Assembly: GCA_004558105.1 (NCBI GenBank)
Contig: SFEB01000003.1
Location: forward strand, 1-53,721
DNA from: Clostridiales bacterium
Lineage (GTDB): Bacteria > Bacillota > Clostridia > Christensenellales > CAG-314
DNA length: 53,721 nt
Direction of reading: 5' to 3'
Shown here: positions 8,283 through 16,036 of the stretch, piece after piece
Layout of the letters: the number at the start of each line of letters is the position of its first letter
Numbering within the stretch: the stretch's first letter is position 1
Translations under genes and position numbers: made by a program
The notes under the pieces: model-generated
What the model saw: the letters and a program-made list of their open reading frames with translations, nothing else
Database searches by the model: none
Told to the model about the DNA's origin: nothing

Positions 8283-10184
8283 ATGTTGGATAACGAATTA
8301 AATCAATTGTTCGACGCCGTTAAAAAGGACGACTGCGAGACTTTTTTCAATCTTACCAAAAACACCCGACTGGGTTCTACCTGTTTCGGTCGTTTTCCCG
8401 TGCTGTCGCTTATGTATTTGTACGGCAGCGACAAACTGGTAAAAAACTTTGAAAAAAAGTTGCTGGAAGTAGGCGTGTATACCGTAGTCGACGAGCCGGA
8501 AGAGATTTATCCCGTATTTAAGGAAAAGGCAAAAAAATGTCTGCGGTTGTACGTAGATAAAGACGCGGTCGTTTCGCCGTTGGAAATGTTGCTTATACTG
8601 GGCAGGGGAGCGCACTTCTGGCATGCTTATCCCTCTGCGGCAAAAAACGCAACCGTCAAAAACAATATCAACGCCATTTGTAACATGGTATACGGTTCGC
8701 CGCCTACGAAAAAATCGGGAAGATTAGCGGCACCCGTATTGCCGTTAAAAAAGAAAAATAAGATACTCGTACTGGCGGCTTACGTCGTCGCCGGAGTATT
8801 TGCTTTGTTGGCGGTTTTCGGCTTTGTCTTCGGTGTTTCCACAAACGGGAAAACCGAAAAATCGCCCTTTATCGTTGCCGGCGGCGAGAGTTTTACTCAG
8901 GCTTTAAACAAGGCTCAGGAGCGTTACTACGACGCACGGGGTGAGGGTAGCGCCGCAAAAACCTATCTCGAACTCAGTCGGGACGTCACCGTTGATTCTT
9001 TGAACGGTTTTACCGAAAATCTTTTTGCGGATATAGACGGAAAGGGGCACAGGATTACTTTTTCTCAGCCGCTGACCAAGAGCGTTTTTAACTATATCGT
9101 AGGAAGCGTGACCGACGTTACGTTCGTATTTACCCTTGACATGACTGTAAAAGATTTTACCGGTGCGCTCGCCAACGTGGTAACGGCAGACGGCAGTCTG
9201 ACCAACTGTGTTTTTTTAGTCGGCGGAAGCATAACGGTGCAGAGTGATTACGAGTATTCTGCGGACTATTTCCCGATCGGACTGGCGATAGGCGCCAACG
9301 GCGGTAAAATAACAGGTTGTACCGTGACGACTGACGACCTGACGGTAACGGGATACGAACACGCAAACTTCGTTCTCGGCGGTCTTGTCGGAGTCAACGA
9401 GGGAGAGATAACGGATTGTAAATCAAGTTTGTCGGGAGTAACGGTCGACACCGTCGATTTTGGCGGCGTCGTCGCTTTCAACCAAAAAGGAAAAGTGGAG
9501 AAATGCGAAAGCGAGCTGGACTTGAGTCTTACGACAAGAGCCGGCAACTGGTTGATAAACGCGGGCGGAATCTGCTATTCCAATCTTTCGGCTTTGACGG
9601 ATTGTCGCGTCACGGGTGAATTAACCGTCAACTCCGCCCAAGCGAGCGGAGTTCTCTTGGGCGGAATAACGGTATACAACCAGAACGTTATAAACAAATG
9701 TTCGAATAGTGCCAATATGACGGTTAACGCCGACGGTGGGTCGACGGCGGAAATATACCTTGGCGGTATTGCCGCCGTCAACAGTAAAAAGAGCGAGGAC
9801 TATCCGACGGTGCGTATAGAAAACTGCTTTGCCGACGGAAAAATCGAAGTCAACGTTTCGGGTGACGGAAAGAAAAAACTGTTTATCGGCGGAATATGCG
9901 CTCAAAGCGGAGCGGAATTGAAAAACAACTTTTTTAACGGCAGTATCACGGCAGAAAAAACCGATACCGCGTATATCGGCGGTATTACTGCGGGCATAAG
10001 CGAAGAAATTGCGTCCGAGCCGACGGAATTTTTGTCGGAAAACTATTACACGGGTAACGGATATACCGACGGTGTGGCTTTTAAGTTTGACGAGGAAGGG
10101 CTGATAACTTCGTTAGACCGCGTAGAAGGCATAGAGTATTGTACCGAAGAAGAGCTTAAGGCGAAGGAGATTTATCGGCAATGA
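8283..10184 (+). CDS. One-pass membrane protein with cytoplasmic domain and long beta-repeat exterior
   Basis: The protein has 633 residues. Residues 1-155 form a soluble N-terminal domain with an ankyrin-like look (DAVKKDDCETFFNL, PVLSLMYLYG). A basic stretch (PLKKKNK) leads into one membrane helix at ~160-183. The remaining ~440 residues are presumably outside. They contain repeated units of the form GG(L/I)xxxNxGxI(T/E)(N/D)C followed by beta strands, resembling GLUG-type right-handed beta-helix repeats of surface proteins. It has no N-terminal signal peptide or LPXTG. It therefore links cytoplasm to surface and sits in one operon with a helicase and a coiled-coil protein. Function is unknown. 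The next gene overlaps by ATGA. Confidence 0.75.
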   Translation: MLDNELNQLFDAVKKDDCETFFNLTKNTRLGSTCFGRFPVLSLMYLYGSDKLVKNFEKKLLEVGVYTVVDEPEEIYPVFKEKAKKCLRLYVDKDAVVSPLEMLLILGRGAHFWHAYPSAAKNATVKNNINAICNMVYGSPPTKKSGRLAAPVLPLKKKNKILVLAAYVVAGVFALLAVFGFVFGVSTNGKTEKSPFIVAGGESFTQALNKAQERYYDARGEGSAAKTYLELSRDVTVDSLNGFTENLFADIDGKGHRITFSQPLTKSVFNYIVGSVTDVTFVFTLDMTVKDFTGALANVVTADGSLTNCVFLVGGSITVQSDYEYSADYFPIGLAIGANGGKITGCTVTTDDLTVTGYEHANFVLGGLVGVNEGEITDCKSSLSGVTVDTVDFGGVVAFNQKGKVEKCESELDLSLTTRAGNWLINAGGICYSNLSALTDCRVTGELTVNSAQASGVLLGGITVYNQNVINKCSNSANMTVNADGGSTAEIYLGGIAAVNSKKSEDYPTVRIENCFADGKIEVNVSGDGKKKLFIGGICAQSGAELKNNFFNGSITAEKTDTAYIGGITAGISEEIASEPTEFLSENYYTGNGYTDGVAFKFDEEGLITSLDRVEGIEYCTEEELKAKEIYRQ

Positions 10185-10402
10185 AAAAAGACGGAACCTA
10201 CGTTGTATTTTTAGTTTTTGCGGCGGTCACTCTTGCGGTTGATCTGATTTTCGCATTGTGTCTGGCATTCGGTTTAACAAACCTGTTTGGAGGAAAAACT
10301 TTTATTCTCGACGGACTTTCGTTCTGGTCGGTCGTGGTGTTTATAGTAAACGTCGCCTGCGCCCTGGTTACTTTCTTTTACGTTAAAAAACGCAGGGAGT
10401 AG
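10181..10402 (+). CDS. Small two-helix membrane protein of unknown function
   Basis: The protein has 73 residues with hydrophobic helices at about 7-32 and 44-68, and a basic C-terminal KKRRE tail that predicts a cytoplasmic end. It starts in a four-base ATGA overlap with the beta-repeat membrane protein, so it is translationally coupled and probably associates with it in the membrane. It is the last gene of the run; a new promoter begins 27 bases after its stop. I do not recognise a family. Confidence 0.7.
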   Translation: MKKDGTYVVFLVFAAVTLAVDLIFALCLAFGLTNLFGGKTFILDGLSFWSVVVFIVNVACALVTFFYVKKRRE

Positions 10403-10428
10403 TCGACTTAAATAAAAATAAAAAATTA

Positions 10429-10457
10429 TTGACTTAACGGAAAAATTATGTTATCAT
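10429..10457 (+). promoter_or_regulatory. Sigma-A promoter for the first small lipoprotein
   Basis: TTGACT (10429-10434), 17 bases, TATCAT (10452-10457), then a leader of about 37 bases with a GGAG ribosome site before the ATG at 10499. Confidence 0.75.
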
Positions 10458-10498
10458 GAAAATCGGAATTTCGACAGACGGTCGAAAAAGGAGACAGT

Positions 10499-10939
10499 AT
10501 GAAAAAGAATTCGTTCGTTACTTTTTTTGCGGTACTGATGATTGTTTGCCTGGCAACGCTCCTGGTCGCATGCAGCGGCGCGAATAAAAAACGCGAGCAA
10601 CTCGTTGCCGACTATGAAGAAAAGGGTTACTCGGTAGAGGTTAAAGACGACTCTTTCGTGACGGAACACAACAAGAATTACGCCGATAAAAAAGCCGACA
10701 GTCTGACGTGGTGCTTCGTTGCAACCAAAAACGAAGTTTTAAACGAAGACGGCAAACATTTTACCAACTACGTCGTTACCGTTTATTATTTTGAAAAATT
10801 CAGCCGAGCGGAGAACTTCGGTTCAATTAAAAACGCCGAAGAGGCACCGAGCATTTCGGGTTGCGAATACAAGTGCAATATCGATTGGGAAAATAACCTT
10901 CTCACCGTTACCGAAAGTTATACTTTCGCTATCGAATAG
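10499..10939 (+). CDS. Small lipoprotein, member 1 of a three-copy local family
   Basis: The protein has 146 residues. A lysine-containing N-terminus, hydrophobic core and lipobox LVAC (Cys at residue 22) mark a signal-peptidase-II lipoprotein anchored on the outer face of the membrane. The mature part begins with a short charged helix and the phrase VADYEEKGYSVEV. The same layout (…EDKGYAV…) recurs in the genes at 11019 and 44721, which I take as paralogues. The rest is ~100 residues of mixed alpha/beta with YYFEKFSRAENF. Function is unknown. It has its own promoter, and a further promoter separates it from the next paralogue. Confidence 0.8.
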   Translation: MKKNSFVTFFAVLMIVCLATLLVACSGANKKREQLVADYEEKGYSVEVKDDSFVTEHNKNYADKKADSLTWCFVATKNEVLNEDGKHFTNYVVTVYYFEKFSRAENFGSIKNAEEAPSISGCEYKCNIDWENNLLTVTESYTFAIE

Positions 10940-10962
10940 TTAAACTATTTTCGGTCAAAAAC

Positions 10963-10991
10963 TTGTCAAAACATTAAAAGTATGCTAAAAT
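10963..10991 (+). promoter_or_regulatory. Sigma-A promoter for the second small lipoprotein
   Basis: TTGTCA (10963-10968), 17 bases, TAAAAT (10986-10991). AAGGAG lies 7-8 bases before the ATG at 11019. Confidence 0.7.
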
Positions 10992-11018
10992 AACTTTTAC
11001 CGATAAAGGAGTACTGAA

Positions 11019-11435
11019 ATGAAAAAAACAATCAATGCGTTTATTTGTATCGTTTTGATAATTTGCCTGTGCATGGCTTTGTGCGGTTGCAGTGCAAAGA
11101 AAGAAGAACTTGTAAAAGATTACGAAGATAAGGGCTACGCCGTTGCAGACTTCGGCAGCGTTAAATTGAGTGAACTCACCAACTATTGCGACGTTTATCT
11201 CAACGATATCGACGCGGTTGAGTGGGCGGTTTTCGGACAGAAGGAAGGTTCTTCCGACTGGGTGGAGATTATTGGTTTTACGTCTTCGAAAAACGCCAAC
11301 AGATACAGCAAAACCGACAGATATAAAGATCTGGAAAAATCCTATACCGACCCCGTTACCGGTGAAAAACAAGTCAGCGTTCACAAGACGGTAAAGGGCA
11401 GCGTCTTTATTCTGGAAGTAGTCTACGAAAAATAA
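11019..11435 (+). CDS. Small lipoprotein, member 2 of the local family
   Basis: The protein has 138 residues. The signal ends in lipobox LCGC (lipidated Cys near residue 24), followed by SAKKEELVKDYEDKGYAV, closely matching the gene at 10499. The C-terminal half differs but keeps the pattern of a strand, then GFTSSKNANRYSK, then an acidic/basic helix and a final beta strand ILEVVYEK. It is a tandem duplicate of member 1 that has diverged and gained its own promoter. Cargo or partner is unknown; nothing suggests a transporter substrate-binding fold, which would be longer. Confidence 0.8.
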   Translation: MKKTINAFICIVLIICLCMALCGCSAKKEELVKDYEDKGYAVADFGSVKLSELTNYCDVYLNDIDAVEWAVFGQKEGSSDWVEIIGFTSSKNANRYSKTDRYKDLEKSYTDPVTGEKQVSVHKTVKGSVFILEVVYEK

Positions 11436-11490
11436 CCGTAAATAAAAAACGACGAAGGGCGATATTCGTCCTGACGACAGGTAAAAAAAC

Positions 11491-11534
11491 AAGAGTATAT
11501 TTTTAAGGACAACCTTAAAAATATACTCTTTTTG
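11491..11534. terminator. Long bidirectional terminator between lipoprotein and tetR
   Basis: A perfect 18-bp inverted repeat (11491-11508 with 11513-11530) has a 4-base loop and T-rich tails on both sides. It serves the plus-strand lipoprotein and the convergent TetR gene. Confidence 0.88.
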
Positions 11535-11572
11535 TTTGTTAAAACGGGTTTTTGCGGAAGACGGGCGTCGTA

Positions 11573-12178
11573 TTACGCGTTTTCTTCTTTTTTTGCCGAC
11601 ATCGGTCTGACGCAGGCGATTATAACGTTTTCGATGTAAGAAATTTCGTCTTTGCAGTCGTTTTTTATCCATTCGCCGATTATTGCCGTGATGCCGTTGA
11701 GGTAGTAACTTATCATATATCCTTCGGTTTTTTCGTCGATACCGAACCTTTTAAATATCGGTTTAAAGATATGATGATTAAGAGCGAAAAATTTCTCGTT
11801 TGAATGCATGATAGCGGTATGCTTTACCGCGACCTGGTGGATAACCTTGTTTTCTTTGATAAAATTAAGGTAGGGCGTCAGGTATTCGGGGGTTATAAAA
11901 ACCAATTGATCGACGGAACAGTTTTTAATTTTTTCGAAAAAAGACGCCGTATTCTTGTCGAAGTGTTCTAAAAAACGTTTATTTATATTTTCCAGACATT
12001 CTTCCAGCAAATCGTTTATCGTTTCGTAATGGAGATAGAAGGTAGAACGGTTTACCCCTGCTTTTGCGCAAATCTCCTTGACGGTAATGTAGTCAAAGTC
12101 TTTTTTGTTTAAAAGTTCAACAAGTGCCTGATTCATTAACAGAGCAGTATTGTGATACTTGCTCTCCGATTTGTTCAT
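11573..12178 (-). CDS. TetR/AcrR-family transcriptional regulator
   Basis: The protein has 201 residues. The N-terminal helix-turn-helix reads YITVKEICAKAGVNRSTFYLHY (~residues 29-50), the standard TetR DNA-binding module with the STFY recognition helix. The rest is the all-helical ligand/dimer domain and resembles the TetR_C group seen with dihydroxyacetone-kinase regulators, near KNDCKDEISYIENVI at the end. The ligand is unknown. It lies 18 bases downstream of the two-helix membrane protein gene on the same strand, so the two form an operon and the membrane protein is the likely regulated partner. Confidence 0.9.
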   Translation of the reverse strand: MNKSESKYHNTALLMNQALVELLNKKDFDYITVKEICAKAGVNRSTFYLHYETINDLLEECLENINKRFLEHFDKNTASFFEKIKNCSVDQLVFITPEYLTPYLNFIKENKVIHQVAVKHTAIMHSNEKFFALNHHIFKPIFKRFGIDEKTEGYMISYYLNGITAIIGEWIKNDCKDEISYIENVIIACVRPMSAKKEENA

Positions 12179-12195
12179 AACGCCGTCCCCTTTTT

Positions 12196-12552
12196 TTATT
12201 TTTCTTCTTCGCTGATTTCTTTTGCGAGACGAAGGATATCCGAGCCGTATTTTTCCTTGCCTTTTTCTCTGAGTTTTTTGTAGATGGGGTAGTTAACGCC
12301 GCAGCCCACAAGCCCGATTATACCGATAACGATACCGACGACCGTTGCTCCGATTCCCGAGCCTATGACGCTCATGGCAAGGCACATGCCGGTGCCGAGA
12401 ACCAACGCGCAGACTATTCCGAAAGTATAAGCAAAGACGTTTGCCGGATTTTTGGCTTTGGAATCCAGTTTTTTCAGTTGTCTGACCTTTGTCGTTTCCT
12501 TTTTAGAGTACTCGTTTGCAATTTGTTCTGCATAAATTTTATCCGTATTCAT
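12196..12552 (-). CDS. Small membrane protein, two transmembrane helices, paired with TetR
   Basis: The protein has 118 residues. It has a charged N-terminal helix, two glycine-rich membrane helices at roughly 40-63 and 67-88, and a charged C-terminal helix ending EISEEEK. AAGGAGG stands seven bases before the ATG. A TATAAT-like box lies at 12581-12586 on the minus strand but with a poor -35. Similar short proteins are sometimes labelled dihydropteridine reductase in databases; nothing here supports an enzyme. It is first in a two-gene unit with the TetR regulator, so a membrane-stress or drug-sensing module is possible. Confidence 0.75.
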   Translation of the reverse strand: MNTDKIYAEQIANEYSKKETTKVRQLKKLDSKAKNPANVFAYTFGIVCALVLGTGMCLAMSVIGSGIGATVVGIVIGIIGLVGCGVNYPIYKKLREKGKEKYGSDILRLAKEISEEEK

Positions 12553-12739
12553 AGTTTTTCCTCCTTTATGATAAGTCTGAATTATACAGGTTTATTTTAC
12601 AGAACGGAACGACAAAAAAGCCGTTAAATGTTGATTTCAGATGTTTTGAAAGGACAAAAGTATGAAAAAGGCTCAAAAATCCGTTTAACTGCGAAAGTAA
12701 ATTAGTTCAATCCCGTTTAATTCTTCCTGCTTTTCGTTT

Positions 12740-13921
12740 TTACCCGACTTTAAGTACGATAAATTTAAGGTACAGACTTTCCTGCGAAGTAATCAACGAC
12801 GCATGGCAGGGGGACTGAGTTTTTATTTCCATCATTCTTACCGTTCTGCCGCTTGCGACGACGGCTTCTTTAACCGTTTTTAAAAACAGGTTGAAATCGA
12901 TATAGTGCGAACAACTGCAAGTGACGAGGTATCCGCCGTCGTTTATAATTTTTAACGCCGACAGGTTGACGTCGCGATAGCCGCGCACGGCGTCCGCCAC
13001 ACGGTCGGCCGATTTCGTAAAGGCGGGTGGGTCGAGAATAACCACGTCAAACTTTTTGTTTTCGTCGCGGTACTTTCTGAGTAGATCGAAAACGTCGGCT
13101 TTCAAGGTAGTTACGTTCTTTTGTCCGTTTAAAAAGGCGTTTTTATTTACCATATCGAGGGCGGTTTGCGATACGTCCGTCGCTATGACGGATTTTGCCA
13201 CCGTCGCCGCGTTTACCGTAAATCCGCCGCAGTTGCAAAAGCAGTCTAAAACCGTCTTGTTTTTGCAATAGGTTTTTACGGCAAGTCGGTTGAATTTCTG
13301 GTCGAGGAAATATCCCGTTTTTTGTCCGTTGGCAACGTCAATATCCAGGCAAAGACCGTTTTCATGCACCGTAACGCCGTCGGGTAACTCGCCGTACAGT
13401 ACGCCTTTGGTTTGAGAAAGACCTTCTTTTTCGCGCACGGGTACGTCGCTGCGTTCGTAAACGCAAACGGGTTTAAAGATATCTACCAGAATATCGGTAA
13501 GCATTTTTTTACGCAGATCCATTCCGAGCGACAAAAACTGAACGGACAGGACGTCGGCGTATTTGTCGACTATAAAAGCGGGGAGATTGTCCGCTTCGCC
13601 GAATACCATGCGGCAACAATCGTCGCCCGTACCCTCAAAAATATCGTCGCGCAACGCCTTTGCCTTTTTGATTTGTTCCGTAAAAAAGTTTTTATCGTCG
13701 GTTTGCCGTTCGTCGCGGATAAAAATACGGACTAATATTTTAGACAAAAAATTGATATAGCCTTTTCCGACGAACTTTCCGTCTGCGGTAAAAACGGTAG
13801 CGAGACTGCCGTTTTTTTCTTTATCGGGATTTTCGGTTTTTTCCACTTCGTTGGCGTAAATCCAGCAACTGTCAAGCGAAGAATGTTTTTTTGCGCTTTT
13901 CTTTAAAATAACTTTTATCAT
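12740..13921 (-). CDS. Class I SAM-dependent rRNA (cytosine-C5) methyltransferase, RlmI-like
   Basis: The protein has 393 residues, the usual length of the RlmI/YwbD group. The N-terminal ~75 residues form a PUA RNA-binding domain (GKGYINFLSKILVRIF). The Rossmann methyltransferase follows, with SAM loop VLDCFCNCGGFTVNA, DPPAFTKS and the catalytic SCSHYI motif. In E. coli RlmI makes m5C1962 in 23S rRNA; the exact target here is inferred. AAAGGGA precedes the ATG. It has its own promoter at 13945-13973, transcribed divergently from the secreted protein gene at 14054. Confidence 0.88.
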   Translation of the reverse strand: MIKVILKKSAKKHSSLDSCWIYANEVEKTENPDKEKNGSLATVFTADGKFVGKGYINFLSKILVRIFIRDERQTDDKNFFTEQIKKAKALRDDIFEGTGDDCCRMVFGEADNLPAFIVDKYADVLSVQFLSLGMDLRKKMLTDILVDIFKPVCVYERSDVPVREKEGLSQTKGVLYGELPDGVTVHENGLCLDIDVANGQKTGYFLDQKFNRLAVKTYCKNKTVLDCFCNCGGFTVNAATVAKSVIATDVSQTALDMVNKNAFLNGQKNVTTLKADVFDLLRKYRDENKKFDVVILDPPAFTKSADRVADAVRGYRDVNLSALKIINDGGYLVTCSCSHYIDFNLFLKTVKEAVVASGRTVRMMEIKTQSPCHASLITSQESLYLKFIVLKVG

Positions 13922-13944
13922 CGTTTATTCCCTTTACCCGTTAT

Positions 13945-13973
13945 ACTTTACACTTTTTCGGTTTTTTTGTCAA
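13945..13973 (-). promoter_or_regulatory. Sigma-A promoter for the RlmI-like gene
   Basis: On the minus strand TTGACA (13968-13973), 17 bases, TAAAGT (13945-13950). The leader is about 18 bases and includes the ribosome site. Confidence 0.75.
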
Positions 13974-14053
13974 CAGTCGCGACGAAACGGCGGCAAAAAA
14001 GGCAAAAACCGTCAAATGCGTTTAAAAAACCGGAAACGGGCAATACTCGTTTT

Positions 14054-14494
14054 ATGAAAAAAGCAGTCGGATTTTTTTTGGCTCTGGCGGTTCTGTTGGG
14101 ATTGTCAGGCGCGGCACCGAGGTCGCCGCTGACTTATTTTGACGGCGCGGCGGCGGAAGTGTATTATACTTATCGTTTTGAATCCAAGTACCCGTGCGTT
14201 GATTTAGGGCAAGGGTGTCTCGTGTACTGTTCGGTTAACGAAGTAGCAGACCTTCCGCAGGACTATTTTGCCGTGAGCGTTATTACTACGGCAAAGGAAT
14301 GGCAAAAAACGAAAAAGATACTTCGGGTGTGCGAACTGACTCGGGAAAAAGGCGAAAATTTTAGCGACAGTCTTTGTTTCAGTCCGCGCCTTACGGGAGG
14401 GGTAAAGGTGGACGGAGAGACGGTCAATTTGCAGGTGGCGCAAGTGGGAGACAAGGTAAAAATCGGATTTCCGCTCATCGTCGGGTCTTTTTAA
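14054..14494 (+). CDS. Secreted or membrane-anchored protein of unknown function
   Basis: I start at the ATG at 14054, which gives 146 residues with a clear export signal (MKKAVGFFLALAVLLGLSG). A longer frame from a TTG at 13967 would bury that signal behind 29 basic residues and has no ribosome site. The 14054 ATG has no ribosome site either; a poor -10 (AATACT) sits six bases before it. The mature part has four cysteines and beta-rich sequence (TTAKEWQKTKKILRVCEL, then a C-terminal VGDKVKIGFPLIVGSF). It lies upstream of an M23/SpoIIQ-like gene, so an envelope or sporulation role is possible but unproven. Confidence 0.65.
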   Translation: MKKAVGFFLALAVLLGLSGAAPRSPLTYFDGAAAEVYYTYRFESKYPCVDLGQGCLVYCSVNEVADLPQDYFAVSVITTAKEWQKTKKILRVCELTREKGENFSDSLCFSPRLTGGVKVDGETVNLQVAQVGDKVKIGFPLIVGSF

Positions 14495-14624
14495 ACAATC
14501 AATACGCCCGAAAAACCATTGAAAAACGATAAAACACGGGCAAAAGCCGAAAGAAAATTTTTCAGGTTTATTTTTTGTTAAACGGTCAACAATAAAATCA
14601 ATAAAAAGTCAGGAGGACTAAAAA

Positions 14625-15296
14625 ATGGAAAAAACTAACAAATTCAGCGGGTTTTGGAGGTTTGTCAAAAGAAACCTTGCCATAATTATCGTAGTGGCAT
14701 GCGCCATCGCCGTTATCGGTATTGCTTTTGCCGTCAGGTCGGCGCAAAAAACCAATCTTGATCCCACGCCCGTATCCGGAGAAGTTACGGACGAAACGGA
14801 GGGAACGGGTATAACGGATATTCCCGTCGTAAAGCCGGACGAGGACGATCAACCCGACGAGCCGGTAGTAACGAAAAAAGATTACGTTTTACCGATAGCG
14901 ACCTATACGATAGGTATGGATTATTCCAGAGACAGCGAGTACGTATTAGTCTTTAAAAAGACTCTCAACGAGTACAGCGTACACAACGGCATCGACTTTC
15001 TGGCGGAAGAAGGCACGGCGGTCGTGGCAATAAACGACGGAAAGGTGACGGCGATAACCAACGACTTCGGTATGGGATATACGGTAGAAATCACGCATGA
15101 AGACGGATACGTATCGTATTACAGCAGTCTCGGAGAGGATGTTGCGGTCAGTGTGGGCGACGAGGTTGAATGCGGACAGACCATCGGTTGCGTGGCGAAC
15201 ACGGCGACCTACGAAAATCTCGAAGGCAGTCACTTGCACTTTGAACTTAAAAAAGACGGCAAGTACGTAAACCCGAGAGAGGTATTGGAAATTTAA
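14625..15296 (+). CDS. M23-family (LytM) cell-wall peptidase, SpoIIQ-like layout
   Basis: The protein has 223 residues. A short cytoplasmic start and one membrane helix (~17-38) are followed by an acidic, proline-rich linker (VVKPDEDDQPDEPV) and an external LytM domain. The zinc ligands and active site are visible as VHNGID (~118-123) and HLHFEL (~203-208), so both HxxxD and HxH are intact and the enzyme could cleave peptide crosslinks. Size and topology match SpoIIQ of Clostridia, the forespore protein that forms the channel with SpoIIIAH, but other envelope M23 proteins look alike. AGGAGG precedes the ATG. Convergent with hpt across a terminator. Confidence 0.85.
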   Translation: MEKTNKFSGFWRFVKRNLAIIIVVACAIAVIGIAFAVRSAQKTNLDPTPVSGEVTDETEGTGITDIPVVKPDEDDQPDEPVVTKKDYVLPIATYTIGMDYSRDSEYVLVFKKTLNEYSVHNGIDFLAEEGTAVVAINDGKVTAITNDFGMGYTVEITHEDGYVSYYSSLGEDVAVSVGDEVECGQTIGCVANTATYENLEGSHLHFELKKDGKYVNPREVLEI

Positions 15297-15360
15297 AAAC
15301 GTACTATCTGAGCGTTTTTAAATTAAGGTTAACGCAGAGAAAAAGTTGACATGATGAAGA

Positions 15361-15390
15361 AAAAAGCACGGCGTACGCCGTGCTTTTTTT
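15361..15390. terminator. Bidirectional terminator between the M23 gene and hpt
   Basis: A 13-bp perfect stem, AAAAAGCACGGCG against its complement around TA, is followed by T-runs on both strands. Confidence 0.92.
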
Positions 15391-15406
15391 AGGTTGTTGA
15401 TTATTA

Positions 15407-15940
15407 TTAATGTTTAAGAACGCAAACTTCGGGAATGTTGCGGTATTTTTCGTCAAAGTCCAGACCGTACCCGACGACGAACTCGTTGGGAATAACGAAA
15501 CCGGTATATTTGGGGTGAACGTCGCGTTGTCTGCGTTCGGGTTTGTCTAAAAGCGTGCATATTTCTACGCTTGCGGCGTTGCGCGCCTTAAACAGGTTGA
15601 TAAGATAATTGAGAGTGATTCCGCTGTCGACGATATCTTCTACGAAGATAACGTGTCTGCCTTCGACGGAAGCGCTCGTGTCCTTGATGATTTTTACTTC
15701 GCCGCTCGACGTCTTGCCGGCGCCGTAACTGCTGACGACCATAAAGTCCATCTCGCAGTCGATGCTGACGTTACGGATGAGGTCGCTGTAAAACATAACG
15801 CAACCTTTGAGTATGCCGATAAAAAGAGGGCGCTTGTTCTGATAATCTCTGCTTATTTTTGCGCCGAGTTCCTTACATTTGAGTTGCAGGTCTTCCTTAC
15901 CGATAAGAGTACCCTGAATATCTGCCATCAAGTCTTCCAT
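15407..15940 (-). CDS. hpt: Hypoxanthine phosphoribosyltransferase
   Basis: The protein has 177 residues, the standard length. It salvages hypoxanthine/guanine to IMP/GMP using PRPP in the cytoplasm. The PRPP-binding loop is VIFVEDIVDSGITL (~residues 95-108). The N-terminal GILKGCVMFYSDLIR, flexible-loop VSSYGAGKTSSG, and C-terminal FVVGYGLDFDEKYRNIP segments are all typical. A GGAGG ribosome site lies eight bases before the ATG. It is a single gene flanked by a shared terminator and the Sel1-repeat gene. Confidence 0.96.
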   Translation of the reverse strand: MEDLMADIQGTLIGKEDLQLKCKELGAKISRDYQNKRPLFIGILKGCVMFYSDLIRNVSIDCEMDFMVVSSYGAGKTSSGEVKIIKDTSASVEGRHVIFVEDIVDSGITLNYLINLFKARNAASVEICTLLDKPERRQRDVHPKYTGFVIPNEFVVGYGLDFDEKYRNIPEVCVLKH

Positions 15941-16036
15941 TAAAATTGTCCTCCGAAAGTATTAAAAAAAGTACTGCGTCCGACGTTCTCGCAGGCGAAA
16001 GGTCGGTTAGAATTGAGATTTTGTCCGTCGCTTGTT

